Source of the DNA: Terriglobia bacterium
GTDB lineage: Bacteria; Acidobacteriota; Terriglobia; Bryobacterales; Bryobacteraceae
Length of the DNA: 44,633 bases
Direction: 5' to 3'
NCBI GenBank assembly: GCA_020073345.1
Contig: JAIQFI010000048.1
Span: 1-44,633 of the forward strand
The notes under the pieces were generated by a model that saw nothing but the letters and a program-made list of their open reading frames with translations, did not search any database and was not told the DNA's origin. Position numbers and translations under genes: made by a program. Below, piece after piece: positions 1 to 8,727 of this stretch (position 1 is its first letter; every line of letters begins with the position of its first letter).

Positions 1-347
1 GAATTAAGGTTCGCTGAGGCTCAGCTTTCACCGAGCCCCAGCCTGGTCTTGGCCCCGGAGTCGGCGCTCAGCTTGCTTCCCAGCAGAGGCTTATCCTCCG
101 CTCCGGCCGCTTGTAGTGTATCCACGAGAGCAGTTCTGGTGCAACGGTGGAATGAAAAAACAGCTTGATTCTCGCAGCGCTTTCAGACATGCCCGTTAAC
201 GGGTTGCTGTCCTCGGCCGCCCGCCGTTCTCCGAGTCTGTTCGAAAGATCAGCTAGACTTGACTAGCCGCACGAATGTGGCGAGGTTGAACGCGCGCTGT
301 TCGACTCCTAAGGTTCGAGTGGAACGCGATTCAGTTCGGAGGAGATC
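1..347. other. Upstream non-coding stretch
   Basis: No convincing gene is visible. A short minus-strand reading frame ending near position 26 could be the tail of something outside the window, but nothing in it is recognisable. The last 10 bases carry a strong GGAGGA ribosome binding site (about 338-343) that serves the lipase gene. Confidence 0.4.
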
Positions 348-2411
348 GTGACTATTGCGTGGGCGCTAAGTGGCGGCGGGTCTAAAGGAGACTTCGAGGT
401 GGGCGCTGTCCGCTGCCTCACCGACCTCAGTATTGTCCCTGCGATCGTGAGCTCCACGTCTGTCGGCTCCGTCAGTGCGCTCAAGATCGCCGAGGGCCCA
501 CAAGGGATTCCGGGTCTCCAGAACGTTTGGCTGAGCCTCATGGGCAATGGCGACATGTTTGGAAGAGAAGCATGGACCACCGACCCGGACCTCGAGGAGT
601 ACGCGCTGTCGATCGGGAAGGCGCTAATTTCGTTGCCTCCGCCGTCCCCATTCCTCGCGGACATCGAGGCGATCGGCCTGCTCGAGCAGGCGATCGACAT
701 GAACGATCCGGTAACCGGCGAGACAGATATCTCGCCTTCGGGCATCGCGGCCGTGTCCGGCTTCGTTCCGATCTTGGGACTTTTGATCTCAACCGAGATC
801 AACAAGCTCGAGAGACTGAAGGACGCAGTGACCCACCAGCAGGCGGTCTTCAATCCGAATCCGACCCGAGAGCTGGTGCGCGCAAACCTTAGGCAAGATC
901 TTGTGGCGGTGTGGGGTGCCCAAGGGAATCGACTGCGGCTCGCGATGGTGGGGCTGGTCTCCGGAAAGCTGAGGTACCTGACAGAAACAGGTCGTATGGT
1001 CGAGCGAGACGGAGCGACGTCGATCTACGACCATGACACCGGCTTCGAAGTGCACAGTACGTATCTGACCGGAATGATGGCCTCCGCCAGTATCCCCGCC
1101 ATCTTCCCCCCAGTCGTAATCGCGGACGACGCGTATGTGGACGGCGGGATTCGGGAGCAGATTCCGATTGAGGTTGCTGTTTTACTCGGTGCGACCAGGG
1201 TCTATGCGATTTTCTCGGACGCCCGCGATGTCGAGCGTGATCCCAGCCTGAAGCAGGGCACGCTCCTATCTATTGCCGCGAGGGCACTGATGGGGCTCGC
1301 GATCAACGAGCTGACCTATTCGGACACCTTCCATGCCGGAGGCTGGGGGCCCGGCGTCGAGATGAAGGTGATCCAACCGAGGGTCGACGTCCACGGTGCC
1401 TTCACCATCTATCCCGCCTTCGTCCGCAATCGCATGACCTACGGCTATCTCTGCGCGGCTGATATCGTCCAGCCAGCCGCCGGAAATCAGGCACGTTGTC
1501 AGGTGATCGCCGATGAGATCGCTGTCCTTCGCTATGGTGCTGCCCGCCTCGAAGCGTGGCTTGAGGGACGGCGTGTCCCGCCGACCCTGATCTCGTTAGC
1601 GCGCCCGAGCGGAGTTGTGCGGAACAAAGTCAGGCAAGGCATCTACCGGTTGAAGCTGAGAATCCACGCGCTCGCGAAGGAACGCGCGCAGCTGGGCGGA
1701 ATGATGCCTCCTCAAGACGGCAGCTGGACCGACTCCAATCGCTGGTGGCAGGGCTGGGAACGGCATCCGCTTCTCCAGTTAGAACAGGCCCCACAAACCG
1801 GCGAGGTCTGTGCGATCTCAAGCTCGCCCAATCACCTTCACGTGTTCGTGGTTACAGCGGACCAGCGCGTGATGACGGCAAGCTGGAATCCCGAATCAGG
1901 GGAAGGGTGGGAAGGCTGGTTTCAAGTAGCGGGCGTGGATGCAGCCTTGTCGACGTCGCAACCGGGCTCCCCGATCCACGCCACTTCAAGGCACAACGGC
2001 TCGTTCGACCTGATGATCGCCGGCACGCAAGGGGAAGTGCGCACGGCGCAATGGGACCGGCAGTTTCAAGTCGATGACGGTTGGAACGGCTGGCACGATT
2101 GGAGTCAAGTCGGAACCGGGCGAACTGCACAGCACGGCGCGGTCACCGCCACGTCACGCAGAACCGACTTTCTGGACATCTTTACAGTCGGAACGGACCG
2201 CCACGTCTGGACAAATGCGATGGATACGTCAAGGCAATGGGGAGCTTGGCGGATGATTGGTTCGTTGCAAACTGCGGATGGTGCGCCGGTTCACGCCGTC
2301 TCGCGGAAACTCGACAATCTCGACATCTTCGTCACCGATGCCAGCGGCAGTATACAGTGGTCGCACTGGGACCCTTCGCTAAGCAGTTGGACCGCGTGGT
2401 CCATTATCTAG
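348..2411 (+). CDS. Patatin-like phospholipase with C-terminal lectin-type beta-propeller (cut short by an in-frame TAG)
   Basis: A predicted serine lipid acyl hydrolase. The N-terminal patatin domain shows the glycine-rich oxyanion loop GGGSKG at residues 9-14, the nucleophile elbow S-T-S-V-G with Ser38 (the usual first Gly of GxSxG is Ser here), and the Asp of the D-G-G motif at residue 265. After about residue 450 the protein changes to tandem blades of roughly 48-60 residues with the pattern AxSR..D.LDIFV...G.I..S.WDP...W..W, as in PLL/DUF346-type lectin propellers. Four blades lie before the stop and three more follow in the same frame to 2909. The GTG start at 348 is chosen because GGAGGA sits 4-5 bases upstream and the patatin motif begins at residue 9. 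There is no signal peptide. It is probably functionally linked to the two giant genes downstream, all on one strand. Lipase call is firm; propeller specificity is unknown. Confidence 0.85.
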   Translation: MTIAWALSGGGSKGDFEVGAVRCLTDLSIVPAIVSSTSVGSVSALKIAEGPQGIPGLQNVWLSLMGNGDMFGREAWTTDPDLEEYALSIGKALISLPPPSPFLADIEAIGLLEQAIDMNDPVTGETDISPSGIAAVSGFVPILGLLISTEINKLERLKDAVTHQQAVFNPNPTRELVRANLRQDLVAVWGAQGNRLRLAMVGLVSGKLRYLTETGRMVERDGATSIYDHDTGFEVHSTYLTGMMASASIPAIFPPVVIADDAYVDGGIREQIPIEVAVLLGATRVYAIFSDARDVERDPSLKQGTLLSIAARALMGLAINELTYSDTFHAGGWGPGVEMKVIQPRVDVHGAFTIYPAFVRNRMTYGYLCAADIVQPAAGNQARCQVIADEIAVLRYGAARLEAWLEGRRVPPTLISLARPSGVVRNKVRQGIYRLKLRIHALAKERAQLGGMMPPQDGSWTDSNRWWQGWERHPLLQLEQAPQTGEVCAISSSPNHLHVFVVTADQRVMTASWNPESGEGWEGWFQVAGVDAALSTSQPGSPIHATSRHNGSFDLMIAGTQGEVRTAQWDRQFQVDDGWNGWHDWSQVGTGRTAQHGAVTATSRRTDFLDIFTVGTDRHVWTNAMDTSRQWGAWRMIGSLQTADGAPVHAVSRKLDNLDIFVTDASGSIQWSHWDPSLSSWTAWSII

Positions 2412-2909
2412 GGCGGTCGGGCCAACGCCGGCGGCGCGGTCACGGCGGTCTCGCGAAGACAAGACTTCGTCGATCTTTTCGTGGTGGGGACCGACGGCGG
2501 GATATATACCGCCGCTCTTGATCCCGTGAGGGGATGGCAAGGCTGGTGGCGTATTGGAAGTATCACGGCACCCTTTGGATCGACGGTGAGCGCGGTCAGC
2601 CGGGCCGCGGATCAACTAGACATCTTTGTCACCGACGCGCAGCAACGCATTGAATGGTCGCACTGGGACCCGACGCTAACTGGGTGGACCGCTTGGGCAC
2701 AAATCCAGGGTGGGCACGCTTGGGCTGGCAACAGAATCGCGGCAACATCACGCGCGCCCGGCCTTATTGACTTGTTCGTGGTCCGGCTCGACGGTAAGGT
2801 GTGGAGCGCAGGCTTCAATCCGAGCGTCGGGTGGGCGGGGTGGTGGCGCCTGCAGGCGGACCTCAAGCCGGATCCCTTGGATTCGGCCGTGATCGAAGGT
2901 TTCATCTAG
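2412..2909 (+). pseudogene. Detached last three blades of the lipase beta-propeller
   Basis: The frame of the upstream lipase gene continues without another stop to TAG at 2907-2909. It encodes three further blades (starting AVTAVSRRQDFVDLF, TVSAVSRAADQLDIF and RIAATSRAPGLIDLF). With the four upstream blades this makes seven, the usual number for a PLL-type propeller. The stop TAG at 2409-2411 falls in WSII-stop-GG, where the sister blade reads WAQIQGG with CAG, so one C to T change explains it. The piece has no ribosome binding site of its own, so it is expressed only by readthrough or if the stop is a sequence error. Confidence 0.75.
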
Positions 2910-3386
2910 ACGATCGCTTGTCTTGGCGCGAATTTTGCCCGCATCTGCTGAACGGAACTGACTCGAGCCGGGCCATACAGGAAGATACGCTGTCAAGACC
3001 GACCGGCAACCACGACTTCCAGATTACCTGAGACCATGATGGAAACTCTCGGTTAATGTGACACAACGGGCGTTGAAGGCCGGATCTTAGTGTTCCCTAG
3101 CGCCCAATGCGGACATTGCGTCGATCGTAACCAATCGGCGCACTTGCTCGCCGGCATTGCCCGTCTCCGCTTCACTGTCACTGTCAGCATAACCTCTACC
3201 GGCTTTCCGGCGAAACGGATTATCATCGAACGGTAGTGTCTTAACCCCTTGTCTCACCAAACGGGGCAACCCCAGATTTGCTTGTAGCCTTTGACAGTAA
3301 CCTCTGGAAAACAGCTGATCACAATTCCCTCGACAAGCTGTAGCATAACGCCTATACTCGACTCAGTTTCCAGTAAGGAGTACCCG
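2910..3386. other. Intergenic region with promoter for the giant-protein genes
   Basis: No gene is supported here. Short open frames on either strand lack ribosome binding sites and recognisable content. The only clear signal is the promoter at 3330-3358. Confidence 0.5.
3330..3358 (+). promoter_or_regulatory. Near-consensus sigma70-type promoter
   Basis: The -35 box TCGACA (3330-3335, 5 of 6) and the -10 box TATACT (3353-3358, 5 of 6) are separated by exactly 17 bases. Transcription would start near 3365, which leaves a short leader with AAGGAG at 3375-3380 before ATG 3387. This supports the 3387 start over an earlier frame-open position at 3291. Confidence 0.6.
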
Positions 3387-6300
3387 ATGGACAGAACAAC
3401 AATCCTGGGAAGGCTACAAGTACTTACGGGGAATCTGAAGCCGGCGCCCGGATCAAGTGTCGCCGAACTCTCATCGCTGCAACGAAGTCTGTTGGAACAA
3501 CTCGTGGCGAACCCCGAGTTCAGCGTCTCAGGAAACCGGGTGCAGCAGGAATTCGCGCAATCGGTGTCTCCTTCGGACCTTTCGGCACAGTTTAGTCATC
3601 TGTCAGACATATTGGCGGCGCCGACGGCCGCTGAGAGCGCGACTGCGCCTCCGCTGGTGTTCAAGCGTGAGACGAGTTTCAGTAGCAGCCTGCTCGGCAA
3701 TTCCGTCCCATCGTGGGGTTCGGGACTTGCTCCCTCGCAAACCTTCGGGCCGTTTCTGGATGAGCACGGGTTGCCGGTCTGGTTTGATTTCTTTTTTCCA
3801 ACTCGGCTCGTCCAGGTTTTTGTGCAAGGCGGCTCTGCGCCAATACTTCTATTGCCTCTGTGGGGCGCGCTCACCGGTAGGAAGTCTTACCGTATCGAGG
3901 CGGGCAGCGCTTGGATCGCTTCCGGCATGATCGCGAAGGTTCCAGCGCTCAACGGCTTCTATACGGGTCTGAAAATACGGGGCGGATCGCTCGACCTTTC
4001 TCAGAACGCCGCCATTAGCTCCGGAAAGATCGTCATCCCGGTTTCCGCCGCGCTGGCTTTACATCTCGACCTGGATCAGAATTCTGCCACGGGAAGTGGA
4101 GGCGTGGCGGGCCTCGACGCGGAAAACACGGTCGTCCAACTGCCGGAGACACTCCAACTGCAAGCTCCCGTCGCCGGCACCGGCATAAGTGCGGGCAACG
4201 CCTCCTGCAGTGTCTTTGGCTGTAAAGTCGATTTCCAATTTAAGAACAGCGCACCCGTCTGGGTCAGTGCGATCGGCCAAATCCTCGTGCCCTATTCGGC
4301 GCGATCCGTCGGCGATACGCCTCAGACATTTGAAATCACGTCCTCGGAATCGCGCCTGTGTCAGCTTTCTCGCGGTGCAAGGTTCGATGCGTTCTGCGGG
4401 TGGCTGTTACCGGCTGCCAAGATCGATCCGAATAAGTTGGGCCAGGCCGCCGGCACGGGCGCCATGTGCATTAGTCTTTCGAAAGGAATCTTGGCCGATT
4501 GGCAAGGCTTGACCGGCGCGGCCACCTCTCTGGTTCATCCGGCCGTCATTGTCGAACCTGGACTTGTTACCGTGGTCGACTTCTTCGCCAGCAACGCCTA
4601 CGGCAAACAGAAATGGGTTCTCTGGAGAAACGACGACGGCAGACATCACTCCGACATCACGCTCACGTTTGCCAAAGCATTCCCGTTCATCTTCGTGTGT
4701 TCCAGCCTGAACAGCGAGGCCCTTTTTTGCTTCTGTGGCTACAAGGCGTCGTTGGATCGGCCCGTCGATGCCAATGGTCTGCCGTTCCGCCTCGAGTCCT
4801 CCATTGCTTTCGCGGGGATCCTGCAAACCGGCGACACCTTCCATTCGCTCCTGCTGGACACTGATACGTTGTTCGACGGCAACCCCAATCAAGCAGGCGC
4901 CTTTGAACGCCACTCTTTGGTATTGCGAAATGCTTTCTTCTCCGTCAGTCGTCCATACACATTCTTTCTCTCCGGAAAGTTGGAGAACGGAAATGAAATC
5001 ACCAAGGGCGTCGTGGCATTGCTCTTCGGAATTTACCAATATCTTCCGATTCTGCCCGATCCATACGTAGCCAGCTATACGGCCACCTTGCGAGAGCGAT
5101 CGGCTCGCGGCATTGGCCAGCCGCAACAGAACGCCCTTGCCGGCTTTGTGAAATGGCCCGATCCGAGCGCCGTTGCCGAAGCCGATGCGGAACAGCCGGA
5201 CGATCCTGCCTATGTCTACTTCAGGATGGTGCCGCTCGACCAATCCGCCGTCGTCGCAACCCTTCAAGCTGGACCGCAGACGCCGGAACTTCAGTTCTTC
5301 GGGCAATCCGTAGCTGTCGACCAGGCTCCGCGAAGTTTCCAGACCGGAGTACGCACTTTCAACGCCTCCTTGGGCCTCGCGCAGACGGCATTCATGCCTT
5401 TCGCGACACTCGCGCCGGCCGCTCGCGCAGCTTCGTCTCTGCCGGTTTCAAATACAAGCATTCAGCCAGGTGAGATCTCCTCGGTAGTCGCCACTCTGGA
5501 AACGAACCCGTTATTCAATCACATTCAGGACAAGACTCTTCACGTCACCCAGACGCTCAACGCCGCCCTCGCTAACGTGCAATCCACGTCCAGGTCGAAT
5601 GCATTCTTGGCCGCCACCGGAAACTCCGATACGCAGACCAACGGTTTCGTGGCTTCAACCGGCCGTGGTGGTGGCTTGTTCGGGCCGGACCTGTTCATGC
5701 TGCTCGATGTATCCAGCAACGCTGATCAGATGGGCGTTAGTCTCGGTAACGCCATTCAGGTCGGCCGCTACCCGTTGGGCGATGCCAAGTTTCGCACCGT
5801 CAGTACGCCGGTGACCGCTACAGCCACTGGGAATGATTTCGGGCTTCAGATCCTCAACATGGATGTGGTAATCGACGCGCAAAACCTCCGCGCCGTTACC
5901 CTTCCGCAAATATCGTGGGAGCCGATCGTAAATATCCCGCTCGCAATAGAGGGATCGCCCGATCCTGATGACCTGATTACCGTGATTCCGGGACTGGTAG
6001 TTTATGACAACGATGGAGTTCCTACCCGCATTGCCTCCGAGAGCCCTTATCAGGTGCCGATCGCGCCACTTCCAGTTACCCGCCACTTCCTGAAAGAGTT
6101 CAATGACCAGCACGTACCCCGGCAGATGTATTCGACGTTCACTCTGCCGTTCGGTTTGGTGGCGCTAGCCGGCTTCACGCGCAACACGAAGGGACCCGCG
6201 GAGCACTACTCCAGACTTCATTTCAACCAGCCGTACTTCCCTCAGCTGCGCGGCGGCTTGCAGATCAAGGCCCAGGCGCCAGCGGCGGCTTCTCCGAGAA

Positions 6301-8708
6301 AGAGACCAGCGTTTGGGGGCTGGACCATTCAGTTGGATAACAACTTGACATGGGCGCCGTTTGGAGTTTCCATCACCGGCAGTACGCTGGGTAATACAGT
6401 TAAGGAAATCTTCAATGGCGAATTCTATGTAAATAAACCGAAGGTGCCGCTCGAACAGATGGAGATTTCCGGGTATGGAGCCTCTATCTTCAGTCACTGG
6501 CTTGACGAGGATGCCGCCATTGCGGAGGTCAGCCAGGCATCTTTTGATGTCCTGGTCGGACGCACAGGACATGAAGTAGTTCAAGTAAGAAGCATTATGT
6601 ATCCGTTCGGCGTCCACGTGGTGCGCACGATCACACTCACGCGTTCGTCCAACGGCTATGTTTTCCGCTCTGACTCGGGATGGAAGGCCGAAAGCGATGG
6701 CTTCTACGACTTCAGCTATAACATCAACCTCGATCCCGATCCGATCATCCCCGTCCCCAACCCTTACACAGTCCACAGCCAGCCGGTAAAAGGCGTCTCC
6801 AACGTACGGGAAATCAAGGACAACCCGGACGCGGGAACATTCACCTCTTCCTTCCAGCTGAACGATGCCGGCTTGCCCTCGGAGGTGACGGGACTCTCAC
6901 TGGCGAAGCTGAAGCAACTTTTCAAGGGTGTCACCAGCAGCAGCGATACCCTGCCGGTGAAGATGCAAGCCGTGGTTTTCGATGCCGACGTCCATTTCGA
7001 CAGCGTAACCAGCGGCGGCGTGAAAGACTCCATTTACGGCGATTTCAAAGTGCAGTCGCGAAAGATGTTGGGCTACGTGCAGATTGCTCCCTCCTCAATC
7101 CTCGTTCCCGCCCGCATTTTCGCGGATTTACTGAGCTTCCAGAACGGCTCACTAGGTGGTCCGGTTGATTGCGTCATCGATATCGCGAATTCCAAGCAGA
7201 CGATGCGGATAACCAGAGCAGATGTAAACCCCGCCGTGGACGCGGGCGGCGCGTACATCTTTGCCAGCGCGGCACGTGGCTCGCTGATTCTGCCGAAAGA
7301 CGGATCGTGGTCGGTGGTGAAGCAGCAAACCAATACCGGAGACGTAAAGCCGGTGGAAGATGGGCAAAGTGTCCCGCTCATCAAGCAGAACGGCAATTCC
7401 AACTTCAAGATCGCCAATCCGGCAGACGTAGTGGTGGCCACGGCTTCCAAGGTGAACTTTGGCGTCCTGCAATCCACGGGCACTCAAAAACTGCTCTTTG
7501 ACATCCCGCAATTCTCGCCAGGGGTGGCCAAACTCTTGAGCGATGAGACCTACTTCGCCGACGCCTACAAGCTGCTCAATTCCAAAAGTGTCTTTCCCAA
7601 CATTGCCAATGCCCTGCAACTGACCAACGCCGAAAAGGAGGTGGGGATTATCGGAGAAGGTCTCATGAAGATGGCCGACCGGGACATTGATCTCGGCGCT
7701 CTTCTGCCTTCCTCTTATGAGTACGCTTTTATCGACGAACCCGACATCCTGAAGATCTATGCGCAATACAAGAGCACGGGCGGCGCCAACGGCAAGCTGA
7801 AACTGGGCATCGATTCGGCGGCCGCGCTGGCCGATCAATGGAAAGCCGCGCTCTCCAGCATCCGGGTCATCGTCGATCTCGGCCCCTTCAAGGAATTGAT
7901 GTGGATCGACGGTAATTTCAGTGCCTCGAGCGGCGTCGACTCCAAATACGACATTCCCCATCTGCAATTTGGCCCCATACTCCAACCGGTCGTCGACATC
8001 CTCCAGATCCTGGCGACGCTGACCGGCAACGACTTCGACAAGGGCATGGATGTGGGCATGAGCAATTCCCCCGATAACTGGGAGTACAAATTCAGTTGTT
8101 CCAAGGAAATACCGGTTATTCAGTTTCCCAGCCCTGAGGAACTGACAATCGATCCAACGCCACCTCTGAAGCTGGAAGCCGGCTTGAAAGTCGGATTCTA
8201 CTTCAACGAAGTGTTGTCCATTCCCACCGACCTCAAGCAACTAGTGCCGGCCTGCGGCGCCTTTGTCGCCTTCCACGGCGGACTTCATGTGATGTGTTTC
8301 TCGTTGCAAGTTGCCAGCATTTACGCCGTAGGCCAAGTCGACCTCGGCATCGCGGCGGACAGTAAGGCCGGCATCTCCTTGCGCATGAAGTTCGGCTTTG
8401 GGGTGGAGCTGGTAGTAGGACTTCCGGTAGTCGCCAACGTTTCAGTCCTCTATATGGTCGAAATCGATGTGGGCATCAGTAGTACAGCGCTGGATGTGGG
8501 CGCCATGATGTTGTTCCGCGGTTCGGCCGAAATCCTCGGGGGACTTGTAGCCATCTGCATTCAGATCGAGGCGGGCGGCTCCATTCACCGTACTGCTGAT
8601 GAGACTGACTGCATCGCCCAGGTCACCTTCTCTATCGATGTGACCCTTCTTTGGGTCATTGACATTCACGAGTCCGACTCATGGCAGGAGTCGCGCCAGA
8701 TCGCTTGA
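3387..8708 (+). CDS. Very large unrecognised protein, about 1773 aa
   Basis: I do not recognise this protein. The frame is open from 3291, but ATG 3387 has AAGGAG at 3375-3380 and a promoter just upstream, and the earlier part would lie upstream of the predicted transcript start. There is no signal peptide. The N-terminus (about residues 1-90) is helical and polar; most of the rest looks beta-rich with long runs of alternating hydrophobic residues. The last about 200 residues are strongly hydrophobic, Gly/Val/Ala-rich and amphipathic (for example VGQVDLGIAADSKAGISL), as in a beta-sandwich or barrel assembly rather than classical transmembrane helices. The next gene starts 19 bases downstream, so the two are probably one operon. 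Long open frames on the opposite strand (for example 7152-8240) look like shadows. A structural partner of the next protein is an inference only. Confidence 0.8.
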   Translation: MDRTTILGRLQVLTGNLKPAPGSSVAELSSLQRSLLEQLVANPEFSVSGNRVQQEFAQSVSPSDLSAQFSHLSDILAAPTAAESATAPPLVFKRETSFSSSLLGNSVPSWGSGLAPSQTFGPFLDEHGLPVWFDFFFPTRLVQVFVQGGSAPILLLPLWGALTGRKSYRIEAGSAWIASGMIAKVPALNGFYTGLKIRGGSLDLSQNAAISSGKIVIPVSAALALHLDLDQNSATGSGGVAGLDAENTVVQLPETLQLQAPVAGTGISAGNASCSVFGCKVDFQFKNSAPVWVSAIGQILVPYSARSVGDTPQTFEITSSESRLCQLSRGARFDAFCGWLLPAAKIDPNKLGQAAGTGAMCISLSKGILADWQGLTGAATSLVHPAVIVEPGLVTVVDFFASNAYGKQKWVLWRNDDGRHHSDITLTFAKAFPFIFVCSSLNSEALFCFCGYKASLDRPVDANGLPFRLESSIAFAGILQTGDTFHSLLLDTDTLFDGNPNQAGAFERHSLVLRNAFFSVSRPYTFFLSGKLENGNEITKGVVALLFGIYQYLPILPDPYVASYTATLRERSARGIGQPQQNALAGFVKWPDPSAVAEADAEQPDDPAYVYFRMVPLDQSAVVATLQAGPQTPELQFFGQSVAVDQAPRSFQTGVRTFNASLGLAQTAFMPFATLAPAARAASSLPVSNTSIQPGEISSVVATLETNPLFNHIQDKTLHVTQTLNAALANVQSTSRSNAFLAATGNSDTQTNGFVASTGRGGGLFGPDLFMLLDVSSNADQMGVSLGNAIQVGRYPLGDAKFRTVSTPVTATATGNDFGLQILNMDVVIDAQNLRAVTLPQISWEPIVNIPLAIEGSPDPDDLITVIPGLVVYDNDGVPTRIASESPYQVPIAPLPVTRHFLKEFNDQHVPRQMYSTFTLPFGLVALAGFTRNTKGPAEHYSRLHFNQPYFPQLRGGLQIKAQAPAAASPRKRPAFGGWTIQLDNNLTWAPFGVSITGSTLGNTVKEIFNGEFYVNKPKVPLEQMEISGYGASIFSHWLDEDAAIAEVSQASFDVLVGRTGHEVVQVRSIMYPFGVHVVRTITLTRSSNGYVFRSDSGWKAESDGFYDFSYNINLDPDPIIPVPNPYTVHSQPVKGVSNVREIKDNPDAGTFTSSFQLNDAGLPSEVTGLSLAKLKQLFKGVTSSSDTLPVKMQAVVFDADVHFDSVTSGGVKDSIYGDFKVQSRKMLGYVQIAPSSILVPARIFADLLSFQNGSLGGPVDCVIDIANSKQTMRITRADVNPAVDAGGAYIFASAARGSLILPKDGSWSVVKQQTNTGDVKPVEDGQSVPLIKQNGNSNFKIANPADVVVATASKVNFGVLQSTGTQKLLFDIPQFSPGVAKLLSDETYFADAYKLLNSKSVFPNIANALQLTNAEKEVGIIGEGLMKMADRDIDLGALLPSSYEYAFIDEPDILKIYAQYKSTGGANGKLKLGIDSAAALADQWKAALSSIRVIVDLGPFKELMWIDGNFSASSGVDSKYDIPHLQFGPILQPVVDILQILATLTGNDFDKGMDVGMSNSPDNWEYKFSCSKEIPVIQFPSPEELTIDPTPPLKLEAGLKVGFYFNEVLSIPTDLKQLVPACGAFVAFHGGLHVMCFSLQVASIYAVGQVDLGIAADSKAGISLRMKFGFGVELVVGLPVVANVSVLYMVEIDVGISSTALDVGAMMLFRGSAEILGGLVAICIQIEAGGSIHRTADETDCIAQVTFSIDVTLLWVIDIHESDSWQESRQIA

Positions 8709-8727
8709 TGCTTGGAGATATACCGTT

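Noticed and set aside
290-325. tRNA-like T-arm (GTTCGACTCC)
   Set aside because: No acceptor, D or anticodon arm can be drawn around it.
7152-8240. 362-codon open frame on the minus strand
   Set aside because: It lies wholly inside the 1773-aa gene, has no ribosome binding site and its composition follows the codon pattern of the sense gene.
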